Shown: positions 8,701-16,546, counted from the first letter of the stretch. The stretch is DNA of 64,000 nt from an uncultured bacterium (GCA_934621605.1 CAKTUZ010000007.1:1-64000); one strand, 5' to 3'. The notes: generated by a model not told the origin, from the sequence alone. Made by a program: numbers and translations.

Positions 8701-9274
8701 AGGGCCCATCTTTGAAACTTTACGCGAATTTGACATTACTCCCGACGATTTACCTTACCGCGATTTAGCCTTCTTACGAGCTTTAAGCAAGACTATCAAT
8801 AAGATAGTGGGCGTAACTCTCTACGAAGTAGACGGACTCAATACCTTAAATGAAGTAGTCGACACTACTCGCATTAAAGTTGTCAAAAAAAGCGGTATCT
8901 CTCTTACGATGCACTCTCGCTCCGAAAACGGTTCTCCTCTAGTAGGTACCAAGCAATGGGTGACTAACAACCGACGCTCTTACGTAGGCCATGGACATAA
9001 CGACGAGTTACCTATGCTCATAGCCCCGGTGATTACTACTGGCCGTGTCGATCATTTAGCGCTGCTCCATTTGAACTTTAAGCAAGATTTGCCTTTAGCC
9101 GACAGGGTTGACGTTATTAAAAACTTGACCAACCGCTATGGCGATTTGGTAAGCCAAATTGAGGAAACCAATATTACTTGGAAGGACGAGTTCCTCAACT
9201 TGCTCAGCGTCGAGGAGTTGGCTACCCTCAGAGCTGCCGTTTTGGCTGAGCTGATTATTAAACGCCGTACCTAA
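5789..9274 (+). CDS. glmS: Oversized glutamine-fructose-6-phosphate aminotransferase (GlmS-like)
   Basis: Makes glucosamine-6-phosphate from fructose-6-phosphate and glutamine, the entry to UDP-GlcNAc. I start it at GTG 5789: it is 8 nt behind an AAAGGAG ribosome site and puts the catalytic Cys at position 2 (CGIAG), which must be N-terminal in this family. That gives 1161 residues against about 600 normally. The glutaminase motifs are in order but spread out: CGIAG (2-6), LEVRGRDSLG (about 160-169), SHTRWA (269-274) and GALNGDVDNF near 305. A helical insertion of about 140 residues therefore separates the first two. The two SIS domains follow, with SQSGTTTDTN and SVASTKAF as sugar-phosphate sites, ending near residue 865 with a degenerate KPGRALAVE tail. 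The last 300 residues are an extra domain I do not recognise. A free-standing standard glmS elsewhere is possible. Confidence 0.88.
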   Translation: MCGIAGILYKYSESVQKLDWDEFLKELQNIALAKVDIENPPNEAVSALEEKVSSLKEYQAFSSIWNSGELVDRLQQAADSLLKFEKHSKECILNSQIPLPTNLVENWNSLGVRLRDIVWTLSQDVLGNIARVKLILPDFVKTASLDAWKITAVLNNMDRLEVRGRDSLGISVSIHFSSSQSFEQFCTTITRVGLEEEFTKRLKCPTLENLSIRLDSHSLKAPSLMFIYKVSQEVGALGDNVTAIRRHLKADHLLWHALGSESVETNVWSHTRWASNGVINIANCHPVDEQTEPIQAETDHYWISGALNGDVDNFQALAQKVELADGLSISPKITTDAKIIPVLVDHYYKRSHNLQKAFLQAVNKFEGSVAICLSSSLEPGRTYLALKGSGQSLFIGLCKQGYVFASEVYGIVEQTNRYIRLDGATEHIPGHPESAGQIFILKENGTDLEGLEAFHLDGSPIELSQNNIKTAEITTRDINRGHFEHFLLKEIFDAPGSIEKTLQGKYFIENTFDGQAKVNLGPEVFPVELAEKFKNHQINRILLIGQGTAAVAGIAIASMMQRALKGSDIEVRAIKATELSGYSMEDNMAKTLIIAVSQSGTTTDTNRTVDMVRARQASVLAIVNRRNSDLTYKVDGVMYTSDGRDIEMSVASTKAFYSQVVAGYLLGLNIASIVGTISNKEVRRELQELVSLPNKIASVLQNRHNIEVLARQYATTRRDWAVVGSGSTKAAADEVRIKLSELCYKSIATDYIEDKKHIDLSSEPLTLVCTAGLPAMALRDSVKEVAIFRSHKSIPIVIATEGFDEFERYAVGVIYVPCASANASVLLNTVVGHLWGYYCALSINDGANLLKPGRALAVEHLSSDGGLVLNQTNIRRMLTVGKKFQDDLKQGRFNSSLSVDSAVRLSLMFQYFTGVRSLRQFTAEFKGNSLVETMVTLLSQAIQELSRPIDAIKHQAKTVTVGISRSEELAEGPIFETLREFDITPDDLPYRDLAFLRALSKTINKIVGVTLYEVDGLNTLNEVVDTTRIKVVKKSGISLTMHSRSENGSPLVGTKQWVTNNRRSYVGHGHNDELPMLIAPVITTGRVDHLALLHLNFKQDLPLADRVDVIKNLTNRYGDLVSQIEETNITWKDEFLNLLSVEELATLRAAVLAELIIKRRT

Positions 9275-9282
9275 AAACAAGT

Positions 9283-9309
9283 TAGCGGTAAGGTTTCACC
9301 TTGCCGCTA
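9283..9309. terminator. Hairpin directly after glmS
   Basis: TAGCGGTAAGG (9283-9293) pairs with CCTTGCCGCTA (9299-9309), 11 bp with one G-U pair. It has no T-run of its own but stands just upstream of a full terminator, so it may serve as a 3'-end stabiliser or a weak first terminator. Confidence 0.45.
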
Positions 9310-9342
9310 TCAACAGCAGAAGCGTTAAACAACCAATTCAGT

Positions 9343-9383
9343 AAAAAAATGCAGTCTCACTAAATGTGAGGCTGCATTTTTTT
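9343..9383. terminator. Bidirectional terminator between glmS and the receptor kinase gene
   Basis: ATGCAGTCTCAC (9349-9360) pairs with GTGAGGCTGCAT (9366-9377), with a 7-nt A-run before and T-run after. The two flanking genes converge, so one hairpin serves both. Confidence 0.85.
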
Positions 9384-9407
9384 ATTTTCGCGGAAACAGC
9401 GACAAAT

Positions 9408-11924
9408 TTATTCAACATTGACAGCTGGTGTACGTACCGGCAGCCAACTCGGAGTAGTACTTACCGGTATAATATTCGGATCTTCTTTTTGGCCACGCCG
9501 ATATAATTTTATTAAGTCATATTTACCCTTATGAATTTCAATTAAATAAATATCGCGAATATCCAATTTGCGAGCCAAAGAGAAAGTGCCGGTAGCTCCT
9601 TTCCAGCAAGGACGAGCCTTTTTCTCTTTGGAATCGGCGCCAATTGAATGTAAATAAGCGCACATTTCCTGACGATTCTTAACGCCGTTTTTATAAGCGC
9701 TGAAAATAATATTCGCTGCATCATAAGCACTAGCGTCTAAATGGGAAGGCGAAATACCGCCAAAAAGACTGCGAAAACGCTCAGAATAAAGCTTAGTAGC
9801 TGGTTCGGGACTGTCGCTATGAAAATATCCAGCCAAGATCAAGCCCTCCACCGCATTGCCACCTACTGTCACCAAATCTTTGGTAAAGGGAGCTACCTGA
9901 CCAGCGATAGGCATTTTTAAACCGCGAGAGCGTAACTCTTTAGCGAAAATAGCTAAGGGAGTACCGCGATGATCAGAAAAGAACACACAATCTACTTGAT
10001 CTTGCTCCAATTTATCGATAACTTTATCAAATTTTATCCCAGTAAACTTGTTTTCCGAACCAATTTCTCCCCCCATTTCTTTAAAGCTGCGTCGGAAAAA
10101 TTCGGCAACATTGGCTGAAAGCACACTGTCTCTATCGATAACTATGCCTACTTTGTGATAGCCGCCTTGCAATAAGTAGCGAGCAATAACGGCACAACGA
10201 GCTGCATTGGTATCACTGGCCGTAAAGATACAACGTCCCTGTTCCCAAATACCGGGAGCAGAGACGACCGGCGTAAGAATGGGAAGCTGAGCGGCATTAA
10301 ATAAAGGTGACAGAGCCAAAGAAAATTGTGAACTGAAAGGGCCAATCACTCCCAAGTACTCTTTATCATTGCTAATACTGCTGCAAATACCGGCAGCAGT
10401 TTCCATGTTGGAACGATCGTCATAAATATCAACTACGGCCAAACGCCCGTCTTTAGCTCCACCATTTTTATTAAAATTTCTCTGAGCCATAGCAATACCA
10501 TAAAGTAAACGATAAGCTTCCGGAGCGTCACACCCAGATAGTGTCATAAAAGCAGGTACTCTAAAATATGGCTTACCGCTCAAATGCACATTTACATTTT
10601 CCATCATTATATGCGCTTCGGCGTCACTTGGATGACGAGTAATAGCTTGGGACAGGCAGGCAATAGCTTTGGGCCAATTTTGCTGGTTTATATAAAGACG
10701 AGCGGTCTCTTTATCAGGGTTGACCAGTTCATAGGGAATATCAAATTCCCAACCTTGGCTATCTTTTAAATGATAAAAGCCACCCCAAGCGCCCCAAATA
10801 AAAAGCAAGCTACAAACCATAATCAACACTATGGACAGCTTGGAAGTAGTGGCTGCTCGCGGCGCTTTAAGGCTACGTTCCCCCTTAGAGCTGGCGTTGG
10901 CTACAACCACATGGCGCGGCCTTTTTATACTTTGGGTCGCTACCCGACGGAAAGACTCAGCTCTCAGTTCATCTTTAAGAATGGGATCGTCAGCCGCTAC
11001 CGTTGAAAGGATAGAAATCAAGTCCTTAATAACCTGCTCCATATTTTGGTAGCGATCTTCAGGATTCACTTGCATACAGCGCAGCACCAATTTGGCAAAG
11101 TCGGGGTTCAACTTGGGACAATAAGGAGCCAGCTGATGGCGACCATATATAGGTGAGGGTGGTTTGCCGGTCAAGACAAAATATAAAGTGGCGCCAAAAG
11201 AATAGATGTCACTGCGAGCATCAGTCTGACTGGAATCTTCCCACACTTCTGGCGGAGCATATCCTACCGAACCGACGGCAGAAGTATCTCGCTTCTTAGT
11301 AGGATCAAAAAAGCGAGCTAATCCGAAATCGATTAGTTTTATATGGCCATCAGAACTTACCATAACATTTTCCGGCTTAAGATCGCGAAAAATAACCGGT
11401 GGCTCTTGGCTGTGCAGATATTCCAAAACGCGAGCAATCTCCAAAGCCCAACGCAAAACATCTACCTCTCCAGGCGGTCCATTTTCTTCCACCAGTTGAG
11501 CTAAAGTGCAACCTTCAATTTCTTCCATAAGCAAGAAAGTAGAATCGCCCTCTGAGAAGAAATCGACTATAACGGGCAAGCTGCGGTGGATTAAAGTAGA
11601 AAGCAAACGCGCTTCGCGCTCAAAACTGCGCTTGGCTTCGGCCAATTGAGATTTATCGCGAAAATGGAGTTCTTTAAGAGCCCAAAATTTACCCGGCAAA
11701 CGCAAGTCAGTTACTTTATAAACAGCCCCAAAGCCGCCTTTACCTAAAAGGCCCACTACTTTATAGCGTCCTTGCAAAACTTTGCCCTTTTCAACTACAG
11801 ATGCAGGCTCATTCTCAATTTCTTTAATGAAGCCAGAGGTCGGCAGAGCCACAGATCCGGCGACCATTTTAAATTCCGGCTGTTGAGGCGCTTCTTTTCT
11901 GCCTATAAAATCTTTTTCTGCCAC
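9408..11924 (-). CDS. Receptor Ser/Thr kinase with extracytoplasmic LIVBP-like domain
   Basis: 838-residue single-pass membrane kinase. The cytoplasmic kinase domain (about 54-310) has GKGGFG (61-66), the ATP Lys at 84, catalytic FRDLKPEN (Asp181) and the DFG motif (199-201), so it should be active. A transmembrane helix lies near 365-387. Outside the membrane come a short TPR-like helical segment (about 405-455) and then a periplasmic binding domain of the Leu/Ile/Val-binding type (about 460-800), with GPFSSQFSLALSPLF and the following strand/helix pattern typical of such receptors. The start is GTG. It lies 4 nt behind a histidine-kinase-like gene, so the two are translationally coupled. 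Inference: it senses a small ligand, perhaps an amino acid, and phosphorylates cytoplasmic targets. Confidence 0.9.
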   Translation of the reverse strand: MAEKDFIGRKEAPQQPEFKMVAGSVALPTSGFIKEIENEPASVVEKGKVLQGRYKVVGLLGKGGFGAVYKVTDLRLPGKFWALKELHFRDKSQLAEAKRSFEREARLLSTLIHRSLPVIVDFFSEGDSTFLLMEEIEGCTLAQLVEENGPPGEVDVLRWALEIARVLEYLHSQEPPVIFRDLKPENVMVSSDGHIKLIDFGLARFFDPTKKRDTSAVGSVGYAPPEVWEDSSQTDARSDIYSFGATLYFVLTGKPPSPIYGRHQLAPYCPKLNPDFAKLVLRCMQVNPEDRYQNMEQVIKDLISILSTVAADDPILKDELRAESFRRVATQSIKRPRHVVVANASSKGERSLKAPRAATTSKLSIVLIMVCSLLFIWGAWGGFYHLKDSQGWEFDIPYELVNPDKETARLYINQQNWPKAIACLSQAITRHPSDAEAHIMMENVNVHLSGKPYFRVPAFMTLSGCDAPEAYRLLYGIAMAQRNFNKNGGAKDGRLAVVDIYDDRSNMETAAGICSSISNDKEYLGVIGPFSSQFSLALSPLFNAAQLPILTPVVSAPGIWEQGRCIFTASDTNAARCAVIARYLLQGGYHKVGIVIDRDSVLSANVAEFFRRSFKEMGGEIGSENKFTGIKFDKVIDKLEQDQVDCVFFSDHRGTPLAIFAKELRSRGLKMPIAGQVAPFTKDLVTVGGNAVEGLILAGYFHSDSPEPATKLYSERFRSLFGGISPSHLDASAYDAANIIFSAYKNGVKNRQEMCAYLHSIGADSKEKKARPCWKGATGTFSLARKLDIRDIYLIEIHKGKYDLIKLYRRGQKEDPNIIPVSTTPSWLPVRTPAVNVE

Positions 11925-11928
11925 TATC

Positions 11929-13212
11929 CTACCCCACTTCTTCCACAGGAACCCTGATAAGTATAATTATACCTACAGCCGGAGCGGCTTTGGCTTCGAT
12001 AGTACCATTATGCTTACGTACCACCTCGCGCACCAATCCCAAACCGAAGCAACTACCTAAACCGGGGTGAGAATTGGCAAAAAAAGGCTCAAACAAGCGA
12101 GGCAATTCTTCTTTGGAAATGAGCGTGCTGTTAGTCATAAACTCTACTTGCACTTGCTGTTCTTTATAAGCTGTACTTACTCTAACGAAAGGATTAGACG
12201 TCTGTTCTATTTTGATTAAATCACGCAAAAAGGCCAAAATATTGGCAAAAGCTTGTGACCATTGCGTGGAGTTGGCTCGCACTTGCGGCAATTCGGCATA
12301 TTTAACTTGAGCGGCAATTTTATTCTCGGCGAAATCGTCGCGTAAAAGTTCCAAACTGTCCGCCACAACTTGGTTAATATCCGTAGAGGCCCGTACAAAT
12401 TGAGAAAAGCTGACTTTATTTTCATTTTCTATAGAAGTGCGAGAATAAACCAATAGCTTTTCGATAATACCCTTACACTTTTGCACTGCGTCCTGGATAA
12501 TGTGCAAGCGACGAGAATTGACCGGATCCTGCGAAATGCGCGATAAACTGCTAACCATAGTTAGAACAGCACTTAAAGGCTGACTCAATTCATGAGCCAC
12601 GCCAGCGGCCAAGCGACCAACACCTGCTAAATGGCTTTCCTGAGCGATCTCACCTTTGAGTACTTGAATCTCTTCATGGGCCTTGGTAAGCGCCTCTTCG
12701 CGCACAAAACGCGGCGCCATCAAAGAAGCGACTGAAGCGGCGGCCTTCATAAGACTGCGCTCCAGTTCTCCTGGTTTATTGCTCCTATCCCAAACAGCGA
12801 TCATTACCCCGCCGCCGGAATGGCCATGCCACACGGGTACAGCCACCATCCAGCGCCCCGAAGCCCTGGATTCAGCCATTTCCCCACTATCCCAGGCTTG
12901 CTTAAGCAAGTCTTTAACCATACCGGGACCAGTTTCTTCAGCAGTATTGCCAGCCTTAGCGGCTAAACGAAAACCGGTCTCCTCATGACCTGGCTGCAGA
13001 TAAAGAGTACAACCGTCAGCTTCTATTTCGTCTAAACAGGCCTGGCAAAGCAATTGAGCCTGGCTAGCAAAATCGTCAGTAATAAGGGGCGCCTCCTGCA
13101 AAGCCAAAAGGCTACGCTGATAAGCGTCGCGTTTGCGCAACAAATTGTAAGACCACCAAGAATAAAAGAGGGCCAGCGAAGTGGCAGCCAGCCAAATGAT
13201 ATAAATCCACAA
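11929..13212 (-). CDS. Histidine-kinase-like sensor with degenerate ATPase domain
   Basis: 427 residues: an N-terminal membrane helix (2-25), a GAF-like region (about 40-170), a short coiled coil, a HisKA dimerisation helix with the H-box GVAHELSQPL (His207) and an HATPase-like C-terminus. The C-terminal domain is damaged: the N-box reads ANILAFLRD where NLLxNA is expected, and the DxGxG G1 box is replaced by TNSTLI, although FEPFF and the GLGL G2 box remain. Loss of the Mg-binding Asn and the G1 Asp suggests it cannot hydrolyse ATP and may be a pseudokinase. It is followed after 4 nt by the receptor Ser/Thr kinase, and no response regulator is adjacent. The start is TTG with no clear ribosome site. 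Confidence 0.8.
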   Translation of the reverse strand: MWIYIIWLAATSLALFYSWWSYNLLRKRDAYQRSLLALQEAPLITDDFASQAQLLCQACLDEIEADGCTLYLQPGHEETGFRLAAKAGNTAEETGPGMVKDLLKQAWDSGEMAESRASGRWMVAVPVWHGHSGGGVMIAVWDRSNKPGELERSLMKAAASVASLMAPRFVREEALTKAHEEIQVLKGEIAQESHLAGVGRLAAGVAHELSQPLSAVLTMVSSLSRISQDPVNSRRLHIIQDAVQKCKGIIEKLLVYSRTSIENENKVSFSQFVRASTDINQVVADSLELLRDDFAENKIAAQVKYAELPQVRANSTQWSQAFANILAFLRDLIKIEQTSNPFVRVSTAYKEQQVQVEFMTNSTLISKEELPRLFEPFFANSHPGLGSCFGLGLVREVVRKHNGTIEAKAAPAVGIIILIRVPVEEVG

Positions 13213-13550
13213 GGTTAAAGAACGAACCTCACCGCAGTTATTTTTTGCATTTGCTTTAACCGGATTTTTTCACACCCACCCGGCTCTTCTCCTCTTACAT
13301 AACTAGACTGAGTTCAATTTGCATAAAATATTACAAAAATTAAATTAGATAATTATTACTAGAAATATATAATGAGAGGCATATTATGCGTATATATTGC
13401 ATCTATTAAGTGAAAACGCAAAAAAATGTAACAAATGGGGAGAAGATTGTTTTATCAAAAGTTCAGAAGTCATAAAAACGAATATCGCCCGGAATTAGGA
13501 CTTTAGACTCTTTCATCGAGTAATACTTTATCAAAAAATAAAAAGTGACC

Positions 13551-13563
13551 ATCCACAGTGGAT
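13551..13563. promoter_or_regulatory. 13-nt palindrome next to a -35 element
   Basis: ATCCAC-A-GTGGAT is a perfect inverted repeat ending 4 nt upstream of the -35 hexamer of the lipoprotein promoter. Its position suits an operator or activator site. No regulator is known to me for this sequence. Confidence 0.35.
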
Positions 13564-13567
13564 CCTA

Positions 13568-13596
13568 TGGACATGGCCACCAATATGAGATAAAAT
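13568..13596 (+). promoter_or_regulatory. Sigma70-type promoter for the lipoprotein gene
   Basis: TGGACA (13568-13573) and TAAAAT (13591-13596) are spaced by 17 nt and each matches five of six consensus bases. A start near 13603 would give a leader of about 350 nt. Confidence 0.55.
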
Positions 13597-13792
13597 GCCT
13601 TTACGGTGACTTTCGTAAAAAGCATAACTCAAACTAAAGGGTGCGTTTTTTGTGTTCTTGTCGCATCCCCTTGGTGTTGTTCCCAGGCTCCTTACGCAAG
13701 CCACTTACAGAAAGCAGAGAAGCCTTTTGCGAGAAGGTCTACAGCTTTCTGGACTTCATAAAAAACCTCTGAAACCTCAACTTATGTTCGCA

Positions 13793-13861
13793 GAATCCGG
13801 GGCAGTAGCAGTTTGGCGACTTACCCACGCCCCAGATTCCAGAGAAAAGGAGGGCTCCTTT
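13793..13861 (+). ncRNA. Structured 5' leader of the lipoprotein mRNA
   Basis: Two adjacent hairpins. The first has arms 13793-13803 (GAATCCGGGGC) and 13829-13839 (GCCCCAGATTC), 11 bp with one mismatch and a 25-nt loop. The second is AAAGGAG/CTCCTTT at 13846-13861. They stand about 95-160 nt before the ATG, in a leader of about 350 nt. I could not match them to a riboswitch class I know. They may be a cis-regulatory RNA or only an mRNA stabiliser. Confidence 0.35.
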
Positions 13862-13955
13862 CCTGTGCCCGATTGTATCAGAAAGATACCATTCTGGCAA
13901 TAGGTTCGGAGTGCGGTTTTTGTGATCACTTCTCTACAGGAGATTCGTTAATTAA

Positions 13956-15791
13956 ATGATCTTAGCTAAGAAAAATGTTTTTGGTTTCGCGACCATCGCC
14001 GCTACCGTCACTCTGAGCGCTGCTATTTTTGCCACAGGCTGTGGTGACAGCGGCGACACTACCGCTGCTGTAATCTCACCCAGTACCGCAAGAAACGCTG
14101 TTGTCCTCTACTATGATAACGACTTAGCCAAACTCAGAAGCAATAAGATTGATACTCTGAGCTGGATTATTACCAAAGCTGATGGCAAACTTTTAGCAGC
14201 TAGCAAAAATCCTCAAAAGATTGTCATTCCGGCAGAGGAAAAAACTTCCGCTACCTCTTCCACCACTTCCTCTACCCCGACCCCTACCAGCAGCGCTAAA
14301 GAAAGCGACAAATGCTATACTGTTTTGCAAATGGAGCAAGGCGTTTTCGATGAGGTCGCTAAGGGTGGTGCCACTGTTACCGCTGTTTACTTTAACAGCA
14401 CAGATAAAGACAATACCGACAAGATACTCGGCTTCAGTTCTAATTCCAATATCAATTGGGATTCTAAGAACAAGAACGGCACTGCCGACGCCAACTTCTT
14501 CCTTGATGAGAAAGGTGTCCAATATATTATGGGCACAACTCCTGACGTGCCAGTTATAGCTAAAGGTGGAACAGTTCGCTTATCTTGCAAAGTCAGATCC
14601 AAAGACTATGCCAAAGACAAAAAAGAAGCCGACATTATCCGCTTCGTGAAAGTAGATGCTGGCAATTATCTCAAAGCTGACGATAGTAGCAACGTCGTTG
14701 GTCAATACAAAGGCGTTGAGTACACCAAAGAAGAGGGCACTGAGGTGAAAGCCACCTTGAAGAATGCCAGCGAAGAGAAGGTGTCCCCGACCACGATATA
14801 CGTTACTGACAAAAAGATCACCGGTTTTACTATTGAAAACAGTTATGCCGGTGTGCTCGCTCCTACGAAGACAGATCTTGATACAAAGACTACGCCTGCT
14901 ACACCTGCTTTAGACTATTCTTTCGGCATGTCAGAAGTTCAAGGTATTCCTGCCGGTACTCCTCCCAGCAGTAAGCCTGAGACAAAGACTTACGGTGTAC
15001 GCCAAGCTGCTATGAAAGTTACGAAGATCACTTGGGGCGGCACTGGTGGCGAAGAGCCTAAGTTAGATGCAACCAGTATTACCGGTGTTAAGTACGAAGT
15101 TACTAAAGTTGACAGCGCAGCTGTGAAAGCTGAAGACGCTGCGAAATATGAAGTCAAAGACAACGTAGTTAAGTTTGGACTTAATGAGGCTGCTGGTAAG
15201 ACATTCACCGTCACGGGTACCTTAGGGAAGAGCGCACTTACTGGTGACAAGGATGTCACCGCCACTGCTGAAGTTAAACCTAGTGGAGCTGATGTCAACG
15301 TAGGTTTAAATACCGCTGAAAATGTGGCTAATAAGACGACGCATTTTACCACAGAGGTTAGTGCCGATAAAGACACTGCTGCTGGTAAAATTAAAGAAAC
15401 AGAGAAAAAACTTAAGATGTACGCTCAATTTGTTGAGACCGGCGTCACAGGCGGCTTGGAGTCTTACCTCTTCGAGATTCCTGAAGCAGCCAGTTTCACC
15501 TATCCCAAGCTTGCTCATCTTTATGATGCCTCCAACGATCTTTTCGAGGAAAAATTTACCTCTGGTGACTTCGATAAAAAATATAAAGCAGAAATTGCTG
15601 GAGCCAACGAGCAAGGCCTCAACAACTATGCTGTCATTGTCAGAGAAGCGGGTCTGAACCTTAAAGTTGGTTTCGCTAAGAGTGATAAAGATACAACCCG
15701 TGCTGATGACGCTGATCAGATTAAGGCTTTCGGCAACTACAAAGATCTCAATATCGATGCGATAATCAAGAACTTGATAATTGCTAAATAA
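13956..15791 (+). CDS. Putative lipoprotein of unknown function
   Basis: 611 residues. The N-terminus has a basic start, a hydrophobic stretch and a lipobox ending FATGC (Cys at about 29), so it is a lipoprotein exported through Sec and acylated. A Ser/Thr/Pro-rich linker lies near residues 90-112, and the rest is rich in Lys, Asp, Thr and Ala, suggesting a soluble beta-rich protein outside the inner membrane. I do not recognise a domain. GGAG lies 14 nt before the ATG, a little far. The gene is transcribed alone: its own promoter and long leader come before it and a strong terminator after. The strong terminator, long leader and regular codon use suggest high expression. Confidence 0.8.
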   Translation: MILAKKNVFGFATIAATVTLSAAIFATGCGDSGDTTAAVISPSTARNAVVLYYDNDLAKLRSNKIDTLSWIITKADGKLLAASKNPQKIVIPAEEKTSATSSTTSSTPTPTSSAKESDKCYTVLQMEQGVFDEVAKGGATVTAVYFNSTDKDNTDKILGFSSNSNINWDSKNKNGTADANFFLDEKGVQYIMGTTPDVPVIAKGGTVRLSCKVRSKDYAKDKKEADIIRFVKVDAGNYLKADDSSNVVGQYKGVEYTKEEGTEVKATLKNASEEKVSPTTIYVTDKKITGFTIENSYAGVLAPTKTDLDTKTTPATPALDYSFGMSEVQGIPAGTPPSSKPETKTYGVRQAAMKVTKITWGGTGGEEPKLDATSITGVKYEVTKVDSAAVKAEDAAKYEVKDNVVKFGLNEAAGKTFTVTGTLGKSALTGDKDVTATAEVKPSGADVNVGLNTAENVANKTTHFTTEVSADKDTAAGKIKETEKKLKMYAQFVETGVTGGLESYLFEIPEAASFTYPKLAHLYDASNDLFEEKFTSGDFDKKYKAEIAGANEQGLNNYAVIVREAGLNLKVGFAKSDKDTTRADDADQIKAFGNYKDLNIDAIIKNLIIAK

Positions 15792-15833
15792 TAGTTACCC
15801 TCACAGCTTTTAGCTTATAGCTAAAGATCGACC

Positions 15834-15876
15834 AGGCCCGAATCTTTTTTCTTTAAGAAGATCCGGGCCTTTTTTG
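15834..15876 (+). terminator. Intrinsic terminator after the lipoprotein gene
   Basis: AGGCCCG (15834-15840) pairs with CGGGCCT (15864-15870), with further pairing of ATCTT and AAGAT inside, followed by a run of six T. It lies 43 nt after the stop codon. Confidence 0.85.
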
Positions 15877-15886
15877 TGCCCCCCTC

Positions 15887-15915
15887 TTGCCAAGCAAGTA
15901 AACATTGTATATAAT
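15887..15915 (+). promoter_or_regulatory. Near-consensus sigma70 promoter with no downstream ORF
   Basis: TTGCCA (15887-15892) and a perfect TATAAT (15910-15915) are spaced by exactly 17 nt. It stands 11 nt after the lipoprotein terminator, so transcription would begin afresh near 15922 and run into the gene-free region. This is the strongest promoter I see in the window. Confidence 0.65.
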
Positions 15916-15921
15916 TCCGTC

Positions 15922-16056
15922 GTAGGCTTGTTGAGCTTATGCGCTGTAGTTGTATATTAAGTGTGTATTTTGCGTACGCGAAGCCAGAGAAATGTGGTGT
16001 TAATTTTCGAGCTGATGTGCTTGCCTGGCTGATATAGGTTATAGATAAGCCTTGCA
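15922..16056 (+). ncRNA. Candidate small RNA of about 130 nt
   Basis: Starts at the expected start site of the promoter at 15887-15915. AGGCTT (15924-15929), or in another register GCTTAT (15935-15940), can close with 16045-16052 (ATAAGCCT). Inside, AGCCAG (15982-15987) pairs with CTGGCT (16025-16030). The long hairpin shape with a large internal loop and the size recall 6S-like RNAs, but I see no diagnostic sequence and no clear terminator, so the class is open and the 3' end is a guess. Confidence 0.3.
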
Positions 16057-16167
16057 ATATTGTGAATGTTCAGATACCAGTCTAGTCTCTTCCCAAGTTA
16101 TGATCAGGCCGTGTACGGTGGAGGCCAATTACTGTACGCATTTTCATTGCATAATAAATGCAAGAGC

Positions 16168-16217
16168 AAACAATCCCCGCCCAATCTTCTTCGGATAAGC
16201 GGATGAAGGGACTGTTT
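16168..16217. other. Hairpin in the gene-free region
   Basis: AAACAATCCC (16168-16177) pairs with GGGACTGTTT (16208-16217) apart from one A-C mismatch. Inside, CGC at 16178-16180 can pair with GCG at 16199-16201. It could be part of a structured RNA on either strand. Confidence 0.35.
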
Positions 16218-16377
16218 GAAAAGTAAGCGAATTCTAATTAGAAAAAGTTGAGGGGCAATTGCTGCAATCGTGCCACTCCTTACATGGTACAGAGCAACAA
16301 CAGCCCCAAAAACAGAACTGAAACGCCCCCAAAATGCGCTTTAGTTCTAAAACCAACAATCGACGAAACTTGATTTT

Positions 16378-16438
16378 GGGGAAATCTTCCAGGGGCTCGC
16401 GGCGGCCTGAGAAAACGCTGCGAACTGAAGATTTCCCC
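16378..16438. ncRNA. Two-step hairpin, candidate structured RNA
   Basis: A perfect 12-bp outer stem (GGGGAAATCTTC at 16378-16389 with 16427-16438) encloses a 7-bp inner stem (CGCGGCG at 16398-16404 with CGCTGCG at 16416-16422, one G-U) and an 11-nt loop. Further pairing of CTTG and CAAG lies outside. No T-run follows, so it is not a terminator. Strand is unknown. Confidence 0.35.
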
Positions 16439-16546
16439 CAAGAAAGGAGAAGTTAGTGCCGTTTACCCTGTCAGTGGCATGATTTTATTACAGAAACTAT
16501 TAAAAGGCAAGCTTGACTATTTTTAGGGTCGACACGCCATGAGTTT

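Larger units (their letters stand above)
13213..13955. other. Intergenic region: lipoprotein promoter and long leader
   Basis: 743 nt between divergent genes. The half next to the sensor gene is AT-rich with no promoter I can defend. The half next to the lipoprotein has a promoter at 13568-13596 and about 350 nt of leader holding strong hairpins. An 83-codon open frame at 13652-13903 has no ribosome site and overlaps the hairpins, so I do not count it as a gene. Confidence 0.5.

Noticed and set aside
13652..13903. 83-codon plus-strand open frame before the lipoprotein gene
   Set aside because: Non-ATG start without a ribosome site, and it overlaps the leader hairpins.
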